Assembly (NCBI RefSeq): GCF_002964705.1
Contig: NZ_PQCD01000005.1
Span: forward strand, 124,001 to 188,000
Reading direction: 5' to 3'
DNA length: 64,000 nucleotides
From: Pseudoalteromonas sp. T1lg75
Lineage (GTDB): Bacteria; Pseudomonadota; Gammaproteobacteria; Enterobacterales; Alteromonadaceae
Below are positions 33,402 through 43,693 of this stretch, piece after piece. Each line of letters begins with the position of its first letter. Position 1 is the stretch's first letter. Below the pieces are notes generated by a model. The model searched no databases. It was not told the origin of the DNA and saw only the letters and a program-made list of their open reading frames with translations. The position numbers were made by a program, and so were the translations under genes.

Positions 33402-35660
33402 ATGTTGAGGTGGGTGCAGCGTCTGGTGGTCGGCGCGATCATTTTACTGTTACTGGGCACCGCGGGTGTGTACGGGGCATTGTCTCTGAGTCTACCAACC
33501 CTGGACGGGCGCGGCAGCAGTGATGCGCTCGAGAGCACGGTTACCATTAAACGCGATGCTCTGGGGCAGGCCATTATCGATGCACAAAGCATGAATGATG
33601 CGGCCTATGGTTTGGGCTTTGCCCATGGTCAGGACAGATTTTTCCAAATGGACTTATTGCGTCGCAACTCCGCCGGTGAACTCAGTGAATTATTCGGCGA
33701 GGCGGCACTGGAGCTGGATAAAAAAATGCGTTTTCATCAGCTGCGCCAGCGCAGTGAACGTATTTTCGCGCAACTGCCGCAGTCCCAGCAGGCCTTGTTA
33801 AGCAGCTACAGCCGGGGCGTCAATGAGGCGCAGCAGGCGCAGACCCTCAAAGGCTTTGAGTACCTGCTGAGCGGCGCCGAGGTCACACCCTGGCAGCCAG
33901 AGGATAGCCTGCTGGTGATCTACAGCATGTATCTGGATTTGCAGGCCAGTAACTTCGAACGCGACATGGTGCTGGAGCAAATAGAGCGGCTTTACTCTAG
34001 GCAGATGCGCGAGTTTTTAACTCAGCCCAGTCCCTATCAATCGGCGCTGGACGGCAGTGAAATCAGCTTGAAAGAGCTGGCCATTCCCATGCTGTCAGCC
34101 GCGAAACTCAGCGCCTCGGTGCCAGAAATTGTCGCTTCGCGCGAGGTGGGCAGCAATAACTGGGCGGTCTCCGGGGAGCTGACCAGCAGTGGCCAGCCCA
34201 TGGTCGCCGATGATATGCACCTGGGTTTGGCCGTGCCAATTATTTGGTATCGCGCTCAGTTAAATATCGCCGATATACAGGTCACCGGGGTGTCGCTCCC
34301 CGGGGCACCGGCCATCGTCGTTGGTAGTAATGAGCATATCGCCTGGGGATTTACCAATGCCTATGTTGATACCTCGGATTGGATCCGCCTCGACGGCGAT
34401 GACAGCGTGGAAAAGGTGCAGGAAACTATCGCCATTGCCGGTGGTAAAACGCATGAATTCAGCCTATTAATGAGTGAGTATGGCCCGGTGCAAGAGGTCA
34501 ATGGCCAGCGCTATGCGCTTAGTTGGGTGGGCCACTACGATTATGCCGTGAACCTGGATCTGGCGAACCTTGCCACCGCCGCCTCTGTCACCCAAGCCTT
34601 TCAAATCGCCGATAACGCCGGGATGCCGGTACAAAATTTAATGGTGGTGGATAAGCAAGGACAAATTGGCTGGCAACCCATGGGCGCCATTGCGGCTCGC
34701 ACAAACCCCAGCGATGTCGCCCTCGATGCACAAGAGTTTCAGGCCGAGTGGCTCAGTAATGAGCCACAGCGCCCGCGAGTTATGAACCCCAGCTCAGGTC
34801 GTTTATGGAGTGCTAATGCCCGGGTGATATCGACCCGGGAGCACGAAAGGTTGGGAGATGGCGGTTATGCCCTCGGTGCCCGCCAGCAGCAAATTCGCGA
34901 CCGCCTTTTCGCCCAATCCAGGTTCGACGAGCAGGCGTTCTTAGCCTTGCAGCTCGATAATGAGGCGCGCTTCTTGGCTAAGTGGCAGGCGCTGTTAGTC
35001 GCAACGCTCAAAGAGCAAGGCAGCACCCAGAATTTACCATTGGTTGAGCAATGGCAGGGCTGTGCCTGTGCCGACTCCATCGGCTATACCATGGTGCGCT
35101 ATTTTCGCAGCGCCGTAATGGATACCCTGTTTGCCGATATAGAAAGCAGTTTGGCAAGGCATCAGCTATCTCTCGGGCCTATTAAGCGAAATTTAGAGCC
35201 GGCCACCTGGCAGCTGCTAGACAACCCAAGCGTATGGGGCTTTGCCGATAAACAGCAGTTGCTCAGTAAGAGCTTTAATCTGGCACTGGCGCGTCTGCGC
35301 GGTAAATTTGGTGAAGATACGGCGAATTGGCGCTGGGGTAATGTCAACGCCATGGAGCTGAAACATCCTTTTGCCAAGCAAATCCCGCAGCTCGGGAGCT
35401 GGTTGAACATGCCTAAAGTCGAGGCCTTTGGTGATAGCTTTATGCCGGCGGTTCAGCGCACCGACTTTGGCGCCTCACAACGCTTTATTGCCCAGCCTGG
35501 GAGGCTGGAGCAGGCGATTATGGCCATTCCCGGCGGCCAATCGGCGCATCCCTTGTCGACTTTTTACCGTGCTGGTTATGAGCAGTATGCCACTCACCAG
35601 GCCACGCCTTTGCTGCCCGGCGCGCCAGAGCATAGATTGGAGATCCGTCCGGCTCGCTAG
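33402..35660 (+). CDS. Penicillin acylase family Ntn-hydrolase (possible AHL acylase)
   Basis: 752 residues, anchored or exported by an N-terminal helix (WVQRLVVGAIILLLLGTAGVYGAL). The precursor is expected to self-cleave before Ser251 in GSNNWAVSG, giving a small alpha chain and a large beta chain. Other family motifs are AYGLGFAHGQDRFFQMDLLRR, ADDMHLGL and PGAPAIVVGSNEHIAWGFTN. Members hydrolyse beta-lactam side chains, acyl-homoserine lactones or related amides; specificity cannot be read from the motif. Monocistronic, divergent from nadE. Confidence 0.9.
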   Translation: MLRWVQRLVVGAIILLLLGTAGVYGALSLSLPTLDGRGSSDALESTVTIKRDALGQAIIDAQSMNDAAYGLGFAHGQDRFFQMDLLRRNSAGELSELFGEAALELDKKMRFHQLRQRSERIFAQLPQSQQALLSSYSRGVNEAQQAQTLKGFEYLLSGAEVTPWQPEDSLLVIYSMYLDLQASNFERDMVLEQIERLYSRQMREFLTQPSPYQSALDGSEISLKELAIPMLSAAKLSASVPEIVASREVGSNNWAVSGELTSSGQPMVADDMHLGLAVPIIWYRAQLNIADIQVTGVSLPGAPAIVVGSNEHIAWGFTNAYVDTSDWIRLDGDDSVEKVQETIAIAGGKTHEFSLLMSEYGPVQEVNGQRYALSWVGHYDYAVNLDLANLATAASVTQAFQIADNAGMPVQNLMVVDKQGQIGWQPMGAIAARTNPSDVALDAQEFQAEWLSNEPQRPRVMNPSSGRLWSANARVISTREHERLGDGGYALGARQQQIRDRLFAQSRFDEQAFLALQLDNEARFLAKWQALLVATLKEQGSTQNLPLVEQWQGCACADSIGYTMVRYFRSAVMDTLFADIESSLARHQLSLGPIKRNLEPATWQLLDNPSVWGFADKQQLLSKSFNLALARLRGKFGEDTANWRWGNVNAMELKHPFAKQIPQLGSWLNMPKVEAFGDSFMPAVQRTDFGASQRFIAQPGRLEQAIMAIPGGQSAHPLSTFYRAGYEQYATHQATPLLPGAPEHRLEIRPAR

Positions 35661-35670
35661 CTCCATCAGC

Positions 35671-35703
35671 GGTCGCAACCCGAATCAGGTTGCGGCCTTT
35701 GTT
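35671..35703 (+). terminator. Stem-loop terminator after the acylase
   Basis: GGTCGCAACC-CGAATCA-GGTTGCGGCC forms a near-perfect 10-bp stem followed by TTTGTT. It ends the acylase transcript before the MBL gene. Confidence 0.75.
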
Positions 35704-35792
35704 ACCTGGTGAATAGGGCTTATCGGTTCGGGCAATTTGCCAGTGATACACTACACTAGGTTTATCGAAAACAAGCTACCAAGGATACAATA

Positions 35793-36677
35793 ATGAATAA
35801 AAACAGCATGATGCTCGCCATTTTGGCCGCCGGTGTGGTGACTGCGCTGACGACAAAGGCCGTTCAGGCAGCGGACGTTGAGGTAACCAGCCAGCAGCTG
35901 GATAAGCATATTTACGTATTATTCGGTCGCGGCGGTAATATTGCCGCTCATGTGGGCGCCGACGGCACCTATATTATCGATGACCAATTCGCCAAGCTGG
36001 CGCCGCAAATCAAAGCCAAGCTTAAAGAACTTAACCCCAATGCCGCAGAATTCGTGTTGAACACCCATTATCATGGCGATCATACCGGCGGTAATGAGGT
36101 ATTTGCGCAGGCGGGTGCCCATGTTATCGCCCATCACAATGTCCACAAACGCCTGGAAGAAAAGCATGGTGCGGGTTCTGAATTTTTACCGCGCCTGAGC
36201 TTTGGTGCCGACCTGACTTTGCACTTTAATGGAGAGCACGCACGCCTGGTGCATTATGCCCACGCCCATACCGATGGCGATGCTGTGGTGTTTTTTAGCG
36301 ATGCGAATGTGGTGCATATGGGAGACATCTACTTTAACACCGGAGGCCTGCCCTTTGTCGATGTTGATGGCGGAGGCAGTGTCGATGGTATCCTGGCGGC
36401 GCTGCAAAGTATTGTCGAGCAAATCGATGACAACACCCAGGTGATCCCCGGTCATGGACCGGTCAGCGACAAGGCCGGACTAATGCGGTATCAGGCTTTG
36501 GTGGCCAAGGCCAAGGCTCTTATGCTCGAGGCCATGGAAAAAGAGCAGACCCTGGATGCCGTGATAGCGGCGGATCCCTTTGCCGAACTGAATTTAAAAT
36601 ACGCGGAATGGTTGCCGAAGGAGCGGGTGATCACCCTGTTTTACCGCAGTCTGGGCGGTAAAGACTTGAAACCTTAA
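35793..36677 (+). CDS. Periplasmic metallo-beta-lactamase-fold hydrolase
   Basis: 294 residues with a signal peptide (residues about 1-26, ending VQAA). The metal-binding motif NTHYHGDHTGGN is followed by HAHTDGDAVVFF, VVHMGDIYF and VIPGHGPV, which complete the two-metal site. This subgroup of exported MBL-fold proteins (related to SoxH/quinoprotein-relay types) includes lactonases, phosphatases and sulfur enzymes, so the substrate is open. The upstream gene is an acylase, but a terminator separates them. Confidence 0.85.
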   Translation: MNKNSMMLAILAAGVVTALTTKAVQAADVEVTSQQLDKHIYVLFGRGGNIAAHVGADGTYIIDDQFAKLAPQIKAKLKELNPNAAEFVLNTHYHGDHTGGNEVFAQAGAHVIAHHNVHKRLEEKHGAGSEFLPRLSFGADLTLHFNGEHARLVHYAHAHTDGDAVVFFSDANVVHMGDIYFNTGGLPFVDVDGGGSVDGILAALQSIVEQIDDNTQVIPGHGPVSDKAGLMRYQALVAKAKALMLEAMEKEQTLDAVIAADPFAELNLKYAEWLPKERVITLFYRSLGGKDLKP

Positions 36678-36678
36678 T

Positions 36679-36735
36679 TTAACATCTGTAATCGCTTACT
36701 TTATACTCCTTGTTCTTAGCCACAAGGAGTATAAA
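36679..36735 (+). promoter_or_regulatory. Promoter and ribosome-binding-site hairpin of the SPFH gene
   Basis: A 14-bp perfect palindrome pairs TTTATACTCCTTGT (36700-36713) with ACAAGGAGTATAAA (36722-36735), loop of 8. The right arm contains the AGGAG ribosome-binding site (36725-36729); ATG follows at 36738. The left arm contains TATACT (36702-36707), which with TTAACA (36679-36684) 17 bases upstream makes a good sigma-70 promoter. If that promoter is used, the left arm is not transcribed and the palindrome can only act as DNA; if transcription starts further upstream, the hairpin would hide the ribosome-binding site. Confidence 0.6.
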
Positions 36736-36737
36736 GA

Positions 36738-37667
36738 ATGAATAACAACAATAACTTGCCAGATCTCACTGCCTCGGTAGGCAAAAAGAAGGGGCTGATC
36801 GGCACTATTTTCGTGGTGCTGGTATTGCTACTTGTGGGGTTCAAGAGCATGTATACCGTGGATGAAGGCCATGTCGGTATTATCAAACGCTTTGGTGAAG
36901 CCACCGAGCAGGTTAACCCTGGCCTGCATACCAAGATCCCCTTTGTCGATACGGTAGAAATGCTGGAAATCCGTACCCGTAAAAACGTCGAAAAATTGCG
37001 TGCCGCCACCCATGAGCAGATGCCATTGACCGCAGAAGTGAGCATCAACTGGACGGTTAATCGCGAGGAAGCCTTTGATCTATTTAAAAGCTATGGTGGT
37101 TTAACCCAGTTCGAAAGTCGTATTCTCGACCCTAAATTGCGTTCGGCAACCAAGGATGCTTTGGCTCGTTATAAGGCCGAAGAGCTGATCCAAAATCGCT
37201 CGCAGGTTATCGCCCGCATTGAAGAGTTATTGCTGGAAGAAATGAAGAGCTACCCGGTTAAGCTGGACTCAGCGCAAATCGAAGACCTGGTATTGCCACC
37301 TAAATACATTCAATCCATCGAAACCAAGCAAACAGAGAAAAACCTGGCCGCAGCAGAAAAGCACAAGCTAGAGCGCCAGAATCTGCAGGCGCAACAAGAG
37401 GTGAACACCGCTAATGCGCAACGTGATGCCGCCAAGGCCAAGGCCGACGGTCTGGCCTATGCGATCAAGGTTGAAGCCCAGGCAGAAGCGGAGGCTATTC
37501 GTATGAAGGGTTTGGCTGAAGCCGAAGCCATGCAAAAGAAAGCCGAAGCCATTAAGAACAACGCCACCTTGGTTGAGTACATGCGTGCACAAACATGGAA
37601 CGGACAAATGCCAACCACGGTTATGGGTTCGGATCAGGGTATTCTTTGGAATATGAAAGAGAAGTAA
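36738..37667 (+). CDS. SPFH/prohibitin-family membrane protein
   Basis: 309 residues: one N-terminal membrane helix (about 19-37), an SPFH domain (EGHVGIIKRFGEATEQVNPGLH, then IRTRKNVEKLRAATHEQMPL) and a long Ala/Glu/Lys-rich coiled coil (about 195-280). It resembles prohibitin/HflC-like scaffolds that form membrane rings and regulate FtsH or membrane domains. It stands alone without an HflK or NfeD partner. The ribosome-binding site lies in a perfect hairpin and another stem-loop follows the stop. Confidence 0.88.
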   Translation: MNNNNNLPDLTASVGKKKGLIGTIFVVLVLLLVGFKSMYTVDEGHVGIIKRFGEATEQVNPGLHTKIPFVDTVEMLEIRTRKNVEKLRAATHEQMPLTAEVSINWTVNREEAFDLFKSYGGLTQFESRILDPKLRSATKDALARYKAEELIQNRSQVIARIEELLLEEMKSYPVKLDSAQIEDLVLPPKYIQSIETKQTEKNLAAAEKHKLERQNLQAQQEVNTANAQRDAAKAKADGLAYAIKVEAQAEAEAIRMKGLAEAEAMQKKAEAIKNNATLVEYMRAQTWNGQMPTTVMGSDQGILWNMKEK

Positions 37668-37674
37668 GTGCCTT

Positions 37675-37709
37675 GGCATACCGCATTAAGATGATTAGTG
37701 CGGTATGCC
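37675..37709 (+). terminator. Stem-loop after the SPFH gene
   Basis: GGCATACCGCA and TGCGGTATGCC form a perfect 11-bp stem just after the stop codon. The following bases (TATACCTACC) are not a T-tract, so it may be a weak terminator or 3'-stabilising structure. Confidence 0.55.
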
Positions 37710-37944
37710 TATACCTACCCCCCGACGAGCTCTGCAGCGAACTCTTCTGCAAACGCTTGCCTGAGCCATGTTAATACTTTAGGTAATTTCCCTTCTTTTT
37801 AAGCACTCCGAGTCCTCGGTAATGGCCAAAATTTTCAACAGGTTATGCTGGCGCTAAGAAAAAACAGTAAATTTTTTGATCGCTTTTTGCTCAGCCCCTC
37901 GTAGTAACAAGGGCTATCTAGTTACACTAATGAGGGATTAAAAC

Positions 37945-39345
37945 GTGAATAAATTACTTAAAACCCTGTTGTTACCCAGTTTGTTGGTACTTACTACGGC
38001 CTGTAGTGACGATGACGACGATAAGACTCCGATACAACCGGAACAGCCGCAAACCTCCGTGGTGGATGTGGCTGCTGCGTCTGACGATTTCGAGACCCTG
38101 GTCGCCGCGCTCGAAGCAACCGGGTTGGATGCGACGCTCAGCGACATGAACGCCCAGTTCACCGTTTTTGCGCCTACAGACGATGCGTTTGCCTTGCTGG
38201 GCGAAGACACCATTAATGCCCTGCTTGAAGACCCAGACACCTTGTCTGAGATTCTCACCTACCATGTTCTCGACTCTCGCGTTGAATCGGGTGCCGCCGT
38301 CTCCGCCGCGGGCTCCACCGTGGCAACGGTCAATGGTGCATCGATTGGCTTATCCTTATCTGGAGACGATCTGCTGGTGAATACTGCAACGGTCACTCAG
38401 GTGGATATCACCGCGACCAATGGGGTGATCCATGTGATCGATGCGGTGCTGATGCCGCCCGCGTCAAGCGACGAAATGCCGACCATGAATATAGTCGAAA
38501 CGGCCGTCGCCGCAGGTAACTTTACAACTCTGGCCGCCGCCCTTGAGGCCGCTAATCTGGTCGCTGCGCTAAGCGACGAGAGTGAAACCTATACGGTCTT
38601 CGCGCCCACCGATGATGCCTTTGCGGCGTTGGGCGAAGAGACCATCAATACCCTGTTAAACAATACCGAGGTGCTAAGCGAAATTTTGCTTCAGCATGTG
38701 GTCAGCGGCGAGGTTGATGCGGTCACGGCTTTCAGCCTGAACGGCACGCAAGCCGAGACACTGTCCGGCAACATGATTGATATTATGATCGACCCCGAAT
38801 CCGACACCCTTAAATTTGGTGACGCTACCGTGACCATGACGGATATCATGACAACCAACGGCATTATCCACGTGCTCGACACCGTGGTGGTCGGCGACGT
38901 TCAAGTGCCCGCACCAGCTCAGTCAATTGTTGATATTGCCGTTGCCGATGGCAATTTCACCACCTTGGTTGCAGCGCTGCAAACCACTGGGTTGGACTTG
39001 GTGCTGGCCGATATGGAGCGCGAATTCACCGTCTTCGCACCTAATGATGCGGCTTTTGATAAGTTAGACGAAGCGACCGTAGAGGCCTTGTTTGCCGATG
39101 CCGAGGCCCTATCCGATCTCTTGCTCTACCATGTTCTGCCCGATACGACTGTGCAATCGGATGCCGCCATTGCCGTGGCCAACTCGGATAATCCGGAAAT
39201 CACCATGGCTAATGGGGATATGGCTACCTTGTCGGTTCAAGACAGCATGCTGTATATCGACCAGTCGCAGGTGGTAGCCGCTAATGTTGCTGCAGACAAC
39301 GGGGTGATCCACGTTATTGATTCCGTGCTGATGCCCACGCCGTAA
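37945..39345 (+). CDS. Lipoprotein with three fasciclin (FAS1) domains
   Basis: 466 residues from a GTG start. A lipoprotein signal ends in LTTAC, with a Ser-Asp-Asp tail after the Cys. Three FAS1 domains follow at about 42-170, 178-318 and 325-465, each with FTVFAPTDDAF- or FAPNDAAF-type H1 motifs and YHVL/HVIDSVL-type H2 motifs. FAS1 proteins mediate adhesion or matrix binding. The mature protein is very acidic. It has its own terminator. Domain 2 is the most divergent. Confidence 0.92.
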   Translation: MNKLLKTLLLPSLLVLTTACSDDDDDKTPIQPEQPQTSVVDVAAASDDFETLVAALEATGLDATLSDMNAQFTVFAPTDDAFALLGEDTINALLEDPDTLSEILTYHVLDSRVESGAAVSAAGSTVATVNGASIGLSLSGDDLLVNTATVTQVDITATNGVIHVIDAVLMPPASSDEMPTMNIVETAVAAGNFTTLAAALEAANLVAALSDESETYTVFAPTDDAFAALGEETINTLLNNTEVLSEILLQHVVSGEVDAVTAFSLNGTQAETLSGNMIDIMIDPESDTLKFGDATVTMTDIMTTNGIIHVLDTVVVGDVQVPAPAQSIVDIAVADGNFTTLVAALQTTGLDLVLADMEREFTVFAPNDAAFDKLDEATVEALFADAEALSDLLLYHVLPDTTVQSDAAIAVANSDNPEITMANGDMATLSVQDSMLYIDQSQVVAANVAADNGVIHVIDSVLMPTP

Positions 39346-39371
39346 CGTCGTTAATTATTGTGAGTACCTTT

Positions 39372-39398
39372 GGCCCGCGCTGTATGCGGGCCTTTTTT
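39372..39398 (+). terminator. Intrinsic terminator after the FAS1 lipoprotein
   Basis: GGCCCGC-GCTGTAT-GCGGGCC followed by six T's. Confidence 0.93.
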
Positions 39399-39415
39399 AT
39401 GGGTGGGAACCGCCT

Positions 39416-42400
39416 TTAAAACACTTCCTTTAGGGTGGCCATCATTTCCTCAACCGAGAGGGATTGTGGGGTGTCGTAATCGCTCAGCAGGCTGTCGGCG
39501 AGATCTCGCTTATGCTGGTGCAGGGCGAGGATCTTCTCTTCTATGGTGCCCTTGGCAATTAGGCGATAGACGGTAACGGGACGGGTTTGCCCGAGGCGAT
39601 GAGCGCGATCCGAGGCCTGCTGCTCCACCGCCGGGTTCCACCAGGGGTCCATATGTATGACATAATCGGCGGCGGTCAGATTCAGGCCAGAGCCACCGGC
39701 CTTAAGGCTGATCAAAAACACCTCGCCAGCGCCATTTTGAAAGGCGTCAATGCGGGTTTGTCTGGCCGCCGCAGGCGTCGAACCATCAAGATACTATAGC
39801 CAATCCCCTGTTGCTCCAGGTACTCGCGGATCAACTGCAAGTGGCCAACAAATTGGCTGAATATCAGCGCCCTATGATTGTTTTCTCGTAACTCTTCAAG
39901 CAGGTGTCCCAGGGCCGAAAGCTTGCTGCTGGTTAGCGTGCTTTGTTCGGCCACCAATTGGGGATGGCAGCAGGCCTGGCGCAATCTGGTTAACTGGGCC
40001 AGCAATTGGATGCGTTGTTCCCCCGGGTTATCGAGCTGCTGTAATTGCGCTAATTGCTCCAGGGCATTTTGTCTCAGTGCTTCATAAAGGTGCTGCTCGT
40101 CTTCACTCAGGGTAATGAGTTGATCTATGTCGGTGCGCGGGGGCAGCTCGGTTAGCACCTCGGATTTCAGGCGGCGCAGAATAAAGGGTTTGATCAGCTC
40201 TTTAAGTACGCGCTTGGCTTTGAGTGCCTTGGCGGGCTCCTGCTGCTGATTGTCTATGGGCAGCATAAAGCGGCGACCGAAACGCTTTAGGTTGCCGAGC
40301 AGTCCTGGGTTAATAAATCGAAACAGGCTCCACAGCTCAGTGAGGTTATTCTCTATCGGCGTGCCAGTGGTGATCAGGCGAAAATCCCCTTTTAGGGCAT
40401 AGGCGGCGCGGGTACGCTTGGCCAACGGGTTTTTCAGGGCCTGGGCTTCGTCGGCAACTATCGTATGCCAGCGCATTTTTTCCAGCGTTTCAATATGACG
40501 CTGCATTTGCTGGTAACTGATCACTAAACAATCAAAGGCACCGCTTTGTTCTATGGCTGCTTGCTGCGCCTCGGCAGTTTTTAACTCACTAAAGAGTTGT
40601 ACCCTGAGAGTCGGGGCAAATTTAGCGGCTTCATGATGCCAGTTAAAACAGACCGAGGTGGGCGCAATAATCAGCGCCGGCCCCTTTGCCGCGCGTGCCA
40701 CCAAGACCGCCAACGTCTGCAGGGTTTTACCCAAGCCCATGTCGTCCGCCAAACAGCCGCCCGCGCCCCAGTGGGCTAGGCGCATGGCCCAATCAAAGCC
40801 ATCGACCTGATAGTCGCGCAACTGTGCCTGCAGGGTATTGGGCAGGGTCAGGGTTAAGGCGTTGGCCTCACTCATGCGTTGATGTAATTGCTCCCAGCCG
40901 GGTACGGTTTGCATCCGCATGCCGGTGGTATGGTCACGAAGGAGGCGACTGCTGAGGGGGTGATAGAAGCCTTGTTCGGCGGCGCCGTTGAGCACATCCA
41001 GCTGGGTTTTTAACTGCTCGCTAAGGGCGAGTATGCGGTTATCTTCCAGGGTAATAAAGCGCCCGCCGCTGGTGGCCAGGGCATCGAGAAGCTGGCGTAA
41101 CTCCAGCACCTTGCCATCGTCCAAGGTGGCGCTGCCGCTAATATCGAACCATTCGTTATGCTGGTTAATACTTAATTGAATGTTTTCGCTTTTCAGCGGC
41201 TTAGTCATATGCAGTGTTTTGCCCCTGGGCCAGCGCAGCTTTATCGGCAGCTCCTGGTTGGGCTTGCTAAGGGTCAGTTGTAGTTGCTCCAGGGTGGCCA
41301 ATGCCAGCTGCCAATCCGTCTGAGCCAAACAGGTGTCCTGCATGGCCTGAAAATCCGGACATTGGCTATCCAGTTGATCCAGCAAGCGTTGCTCGTAGGC
41401 GAGGTCGCGCTCCAGGGCGATGCGTTTGCCTTGGACATGGGCGCTCACATGGCGACTGCCTAAGCCGGGCTTCATTGCCGGGCCATGCTCGCCAAAAGGC
41501 ATGACCACACAATCGAAGTTCAAGCCGGTTTTCAGCGGCGTGATATTGATCACCAGGTGTTTATCCGGCTCGGTTTGGGCCAGGGTTTCGCCAATACCGT
41601 CGATATCCGATTCGATATTGATCAGCGGCGCTATGGCCTTAATGCCATCTATGGCCTTTTGCTTTGCATGGGCCGGTATCACCAAGCCGGATTCGCCGAT
41701 AATTTTGGCAACTTTAAGGTGATTGGCGTTGAAAATGCTAAATTCTGCCAGGCCGTCACGGACCTGCTTAAGGCTGACCACGGGGGGCTCAGAGTGCGTG
41801 GTTAACGCGGGAAGATGAGCGATACTCACGCTTAAATCCGGACCATGGGCGACGATACGAATGGTCGGTTCACGCTGCACCAGCTCAAGGGCGCGGCCTT
41901 CGCTATCAATCACATTAGCGGCACCCACCACAGCGGGGAGGGCGTTACTTAGGTTGAGGCGATACTCCTTGCTGCGGTAATAATCCTTGCCCGTGCTTGT
42001 TTCAATCTGGGCGCAGATGGCCTTGTCCTGCTCGCTTAAATGAAAGCGTTCCGGTTCATTAACCAGGTGTTTTAAACTCAGGGCCTTGCCCTTACTCCAG
42101 CCCTGCTTAGTGCGCTTTTGCTCTTTGGCCTTCAGGCTGGACTCGAAACGGCCGATATCCAGTTGCCACACTATGCGGCTCGGCTCTTCGCTGTTTTGAA
42201 CCGCTGGGGTATCCAACGCCAGCAATTGCTCCAGGGCAATATCCCAGCTTTCCTGCGAGCGCATAAGTTGGGTTATATCGAACGTTAACTTTGGCGATTC
42301 ACCGGATAGTTGCCTTAAAAAGTCGGCAAATAACGGGAGTTGGGTGTGTTCAAAGAATCGTATCGCATCGGCCTTTAATGCCAGCAGCCAGGGTTCGGGT

Positions 42401-43593
42401 GTGCGCACACTCCAGGTGTAGGCTGCTAAAGCAAAACACACGTAGAGGTAATAGTTCAGCTCACCCTTTTGACAGTAGCTAAGATATTCTTGGCGAAAAA
42501 GATAAGTATCTCGCCCTTGCAGATGCAATAACAGGCGTCGCAGCACCAAATCAATGGACAGGGCAAATTCGCCACGCTGTTTGTCCTGCTGCTGGTTGTC
42601 GAGCTGGGTTTGCAGCGTTAGCCAGGATGAGGTGTCGCCCTGCTGGCCTTTGCCCAGCACCAGCAGGGTTAGCTGATAGAAAATACCGTACAGTCCTTCA
42701 ATGTAGGGCTTTTTACGTTTTTGATAGCGGCCTTTTTCCTGCTCGGCCTGGGTAAACAGGCGCATGGCCTTGGCGTATTGCTGCTGCAAAAATGCCAAGC
42801 TGGCACGCAATAACAGACTATAGAGAGAGTTATCTTGCTCATTGAGGTGCGCGTTTAGTTTGTCCAGTTGCCCCGACAGCAGGTATTGCTCGGCCTTTAA
42901 ATAATGCAGCCAGCGGTTAGCCGGCAAGGCGTCGCAGGCCTGATGCAGCCAATGTAAAAGCTGCGCGGTACTTTGCCCTTTGTGCCTGTGTGCCGCCAGC
43001 AAGGTGGCGAAGGCCTGGTACTGTAGGCGTTCATCCAGAAGTTGAAATTCATCAAGATTAAAAGGGTAAAACACCAGGCTGCATAGCGCCGGTGTGTGCT
43101 GCCAATCAAGCTGCATGGGATTTTTAGCCAGCCCCATCAGTTCCTTCACTCGTCCTAGCTCACCAAGAAAATACATATCGCGCAGCAAGCGGCGCTTGTC
43201 TGTGGTGTTGTCTTGCCATTGGTAGCTGTTAAGTACGGGCGCCACCTGCTCGGCGGCGGTTAACAGGGTAACGAAGAGGTTTTTACTTATGCTGCGTTTT
43301 ACCAGGGCATTGGCAATCAGGCGGTTGATGATATAACCGTGACGGCTTTGTTGTACCAGCTCCAGGGCGCATAAATCGGCGATGATATGTGTGAGCGCCT
43401 TGTCGGTAATTTCCTCAAGGCCACGTAATTCACTGTGCGCTAAAATACGCCCCAGGGCATGTAACTCGATGGGCTTATAGATCACCGCCAGCGCTTGCGC
43501 CACATGTTGATGGGCTGAGTTACACTCATTAAAGCGATGTAACAGGGAGGCGATGCTCTCGTTGAGTTCGGCGGTGATGGTAATAAAGCGCAT
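39416..43593 (-). pseudogene. SNF2-family helicase, broken by a single-base frameshift
   Basis: The gene lies in two frames: 39712-43593 (1,293 residues) and 39416-39721 (101 residues). The first part has a long N-terminal helical region, a middle domain, and the Snf2 ATPase core (LRDYQVDGFDWAMRLAHWG, Walker A ADDMGLGKT, DEAQ box, TGTPIENNLTELWSL). The second carries the final helicase motifs ([21 protein letters not shown], then [21 protein letters not shown]). Restoring one G after ATCTTG (near 39787) gives [19 protein letters not shown] and joins both halves into about 1,390 residues. Without it the motor lacks motifs V and VI. Either a recent inactivating mutation or a sequence error. Confidence 0.88.
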
Positions 43594-43656
43594 TAAGGGG
43601 TTAGAAGGTACTGATTAAGTAGCGAACACGCTAACAAAGCGATGGGGGATGGGCAA

Positions 43657-43680
43657 GAGAAAAGGCCGCTAGGCGGCCTT
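43657..43680 (-). terminator. Intrinsic terminator after yqhD
   Basis: On the minus strand AAGGCCG and CGGCCTT pair and are followed by TTCTCTT. It lies 14 bases beyond the yqhD stop. Confidence 0.8.
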
Positions 43681-43693
43681 CGAAGGCTAGATT

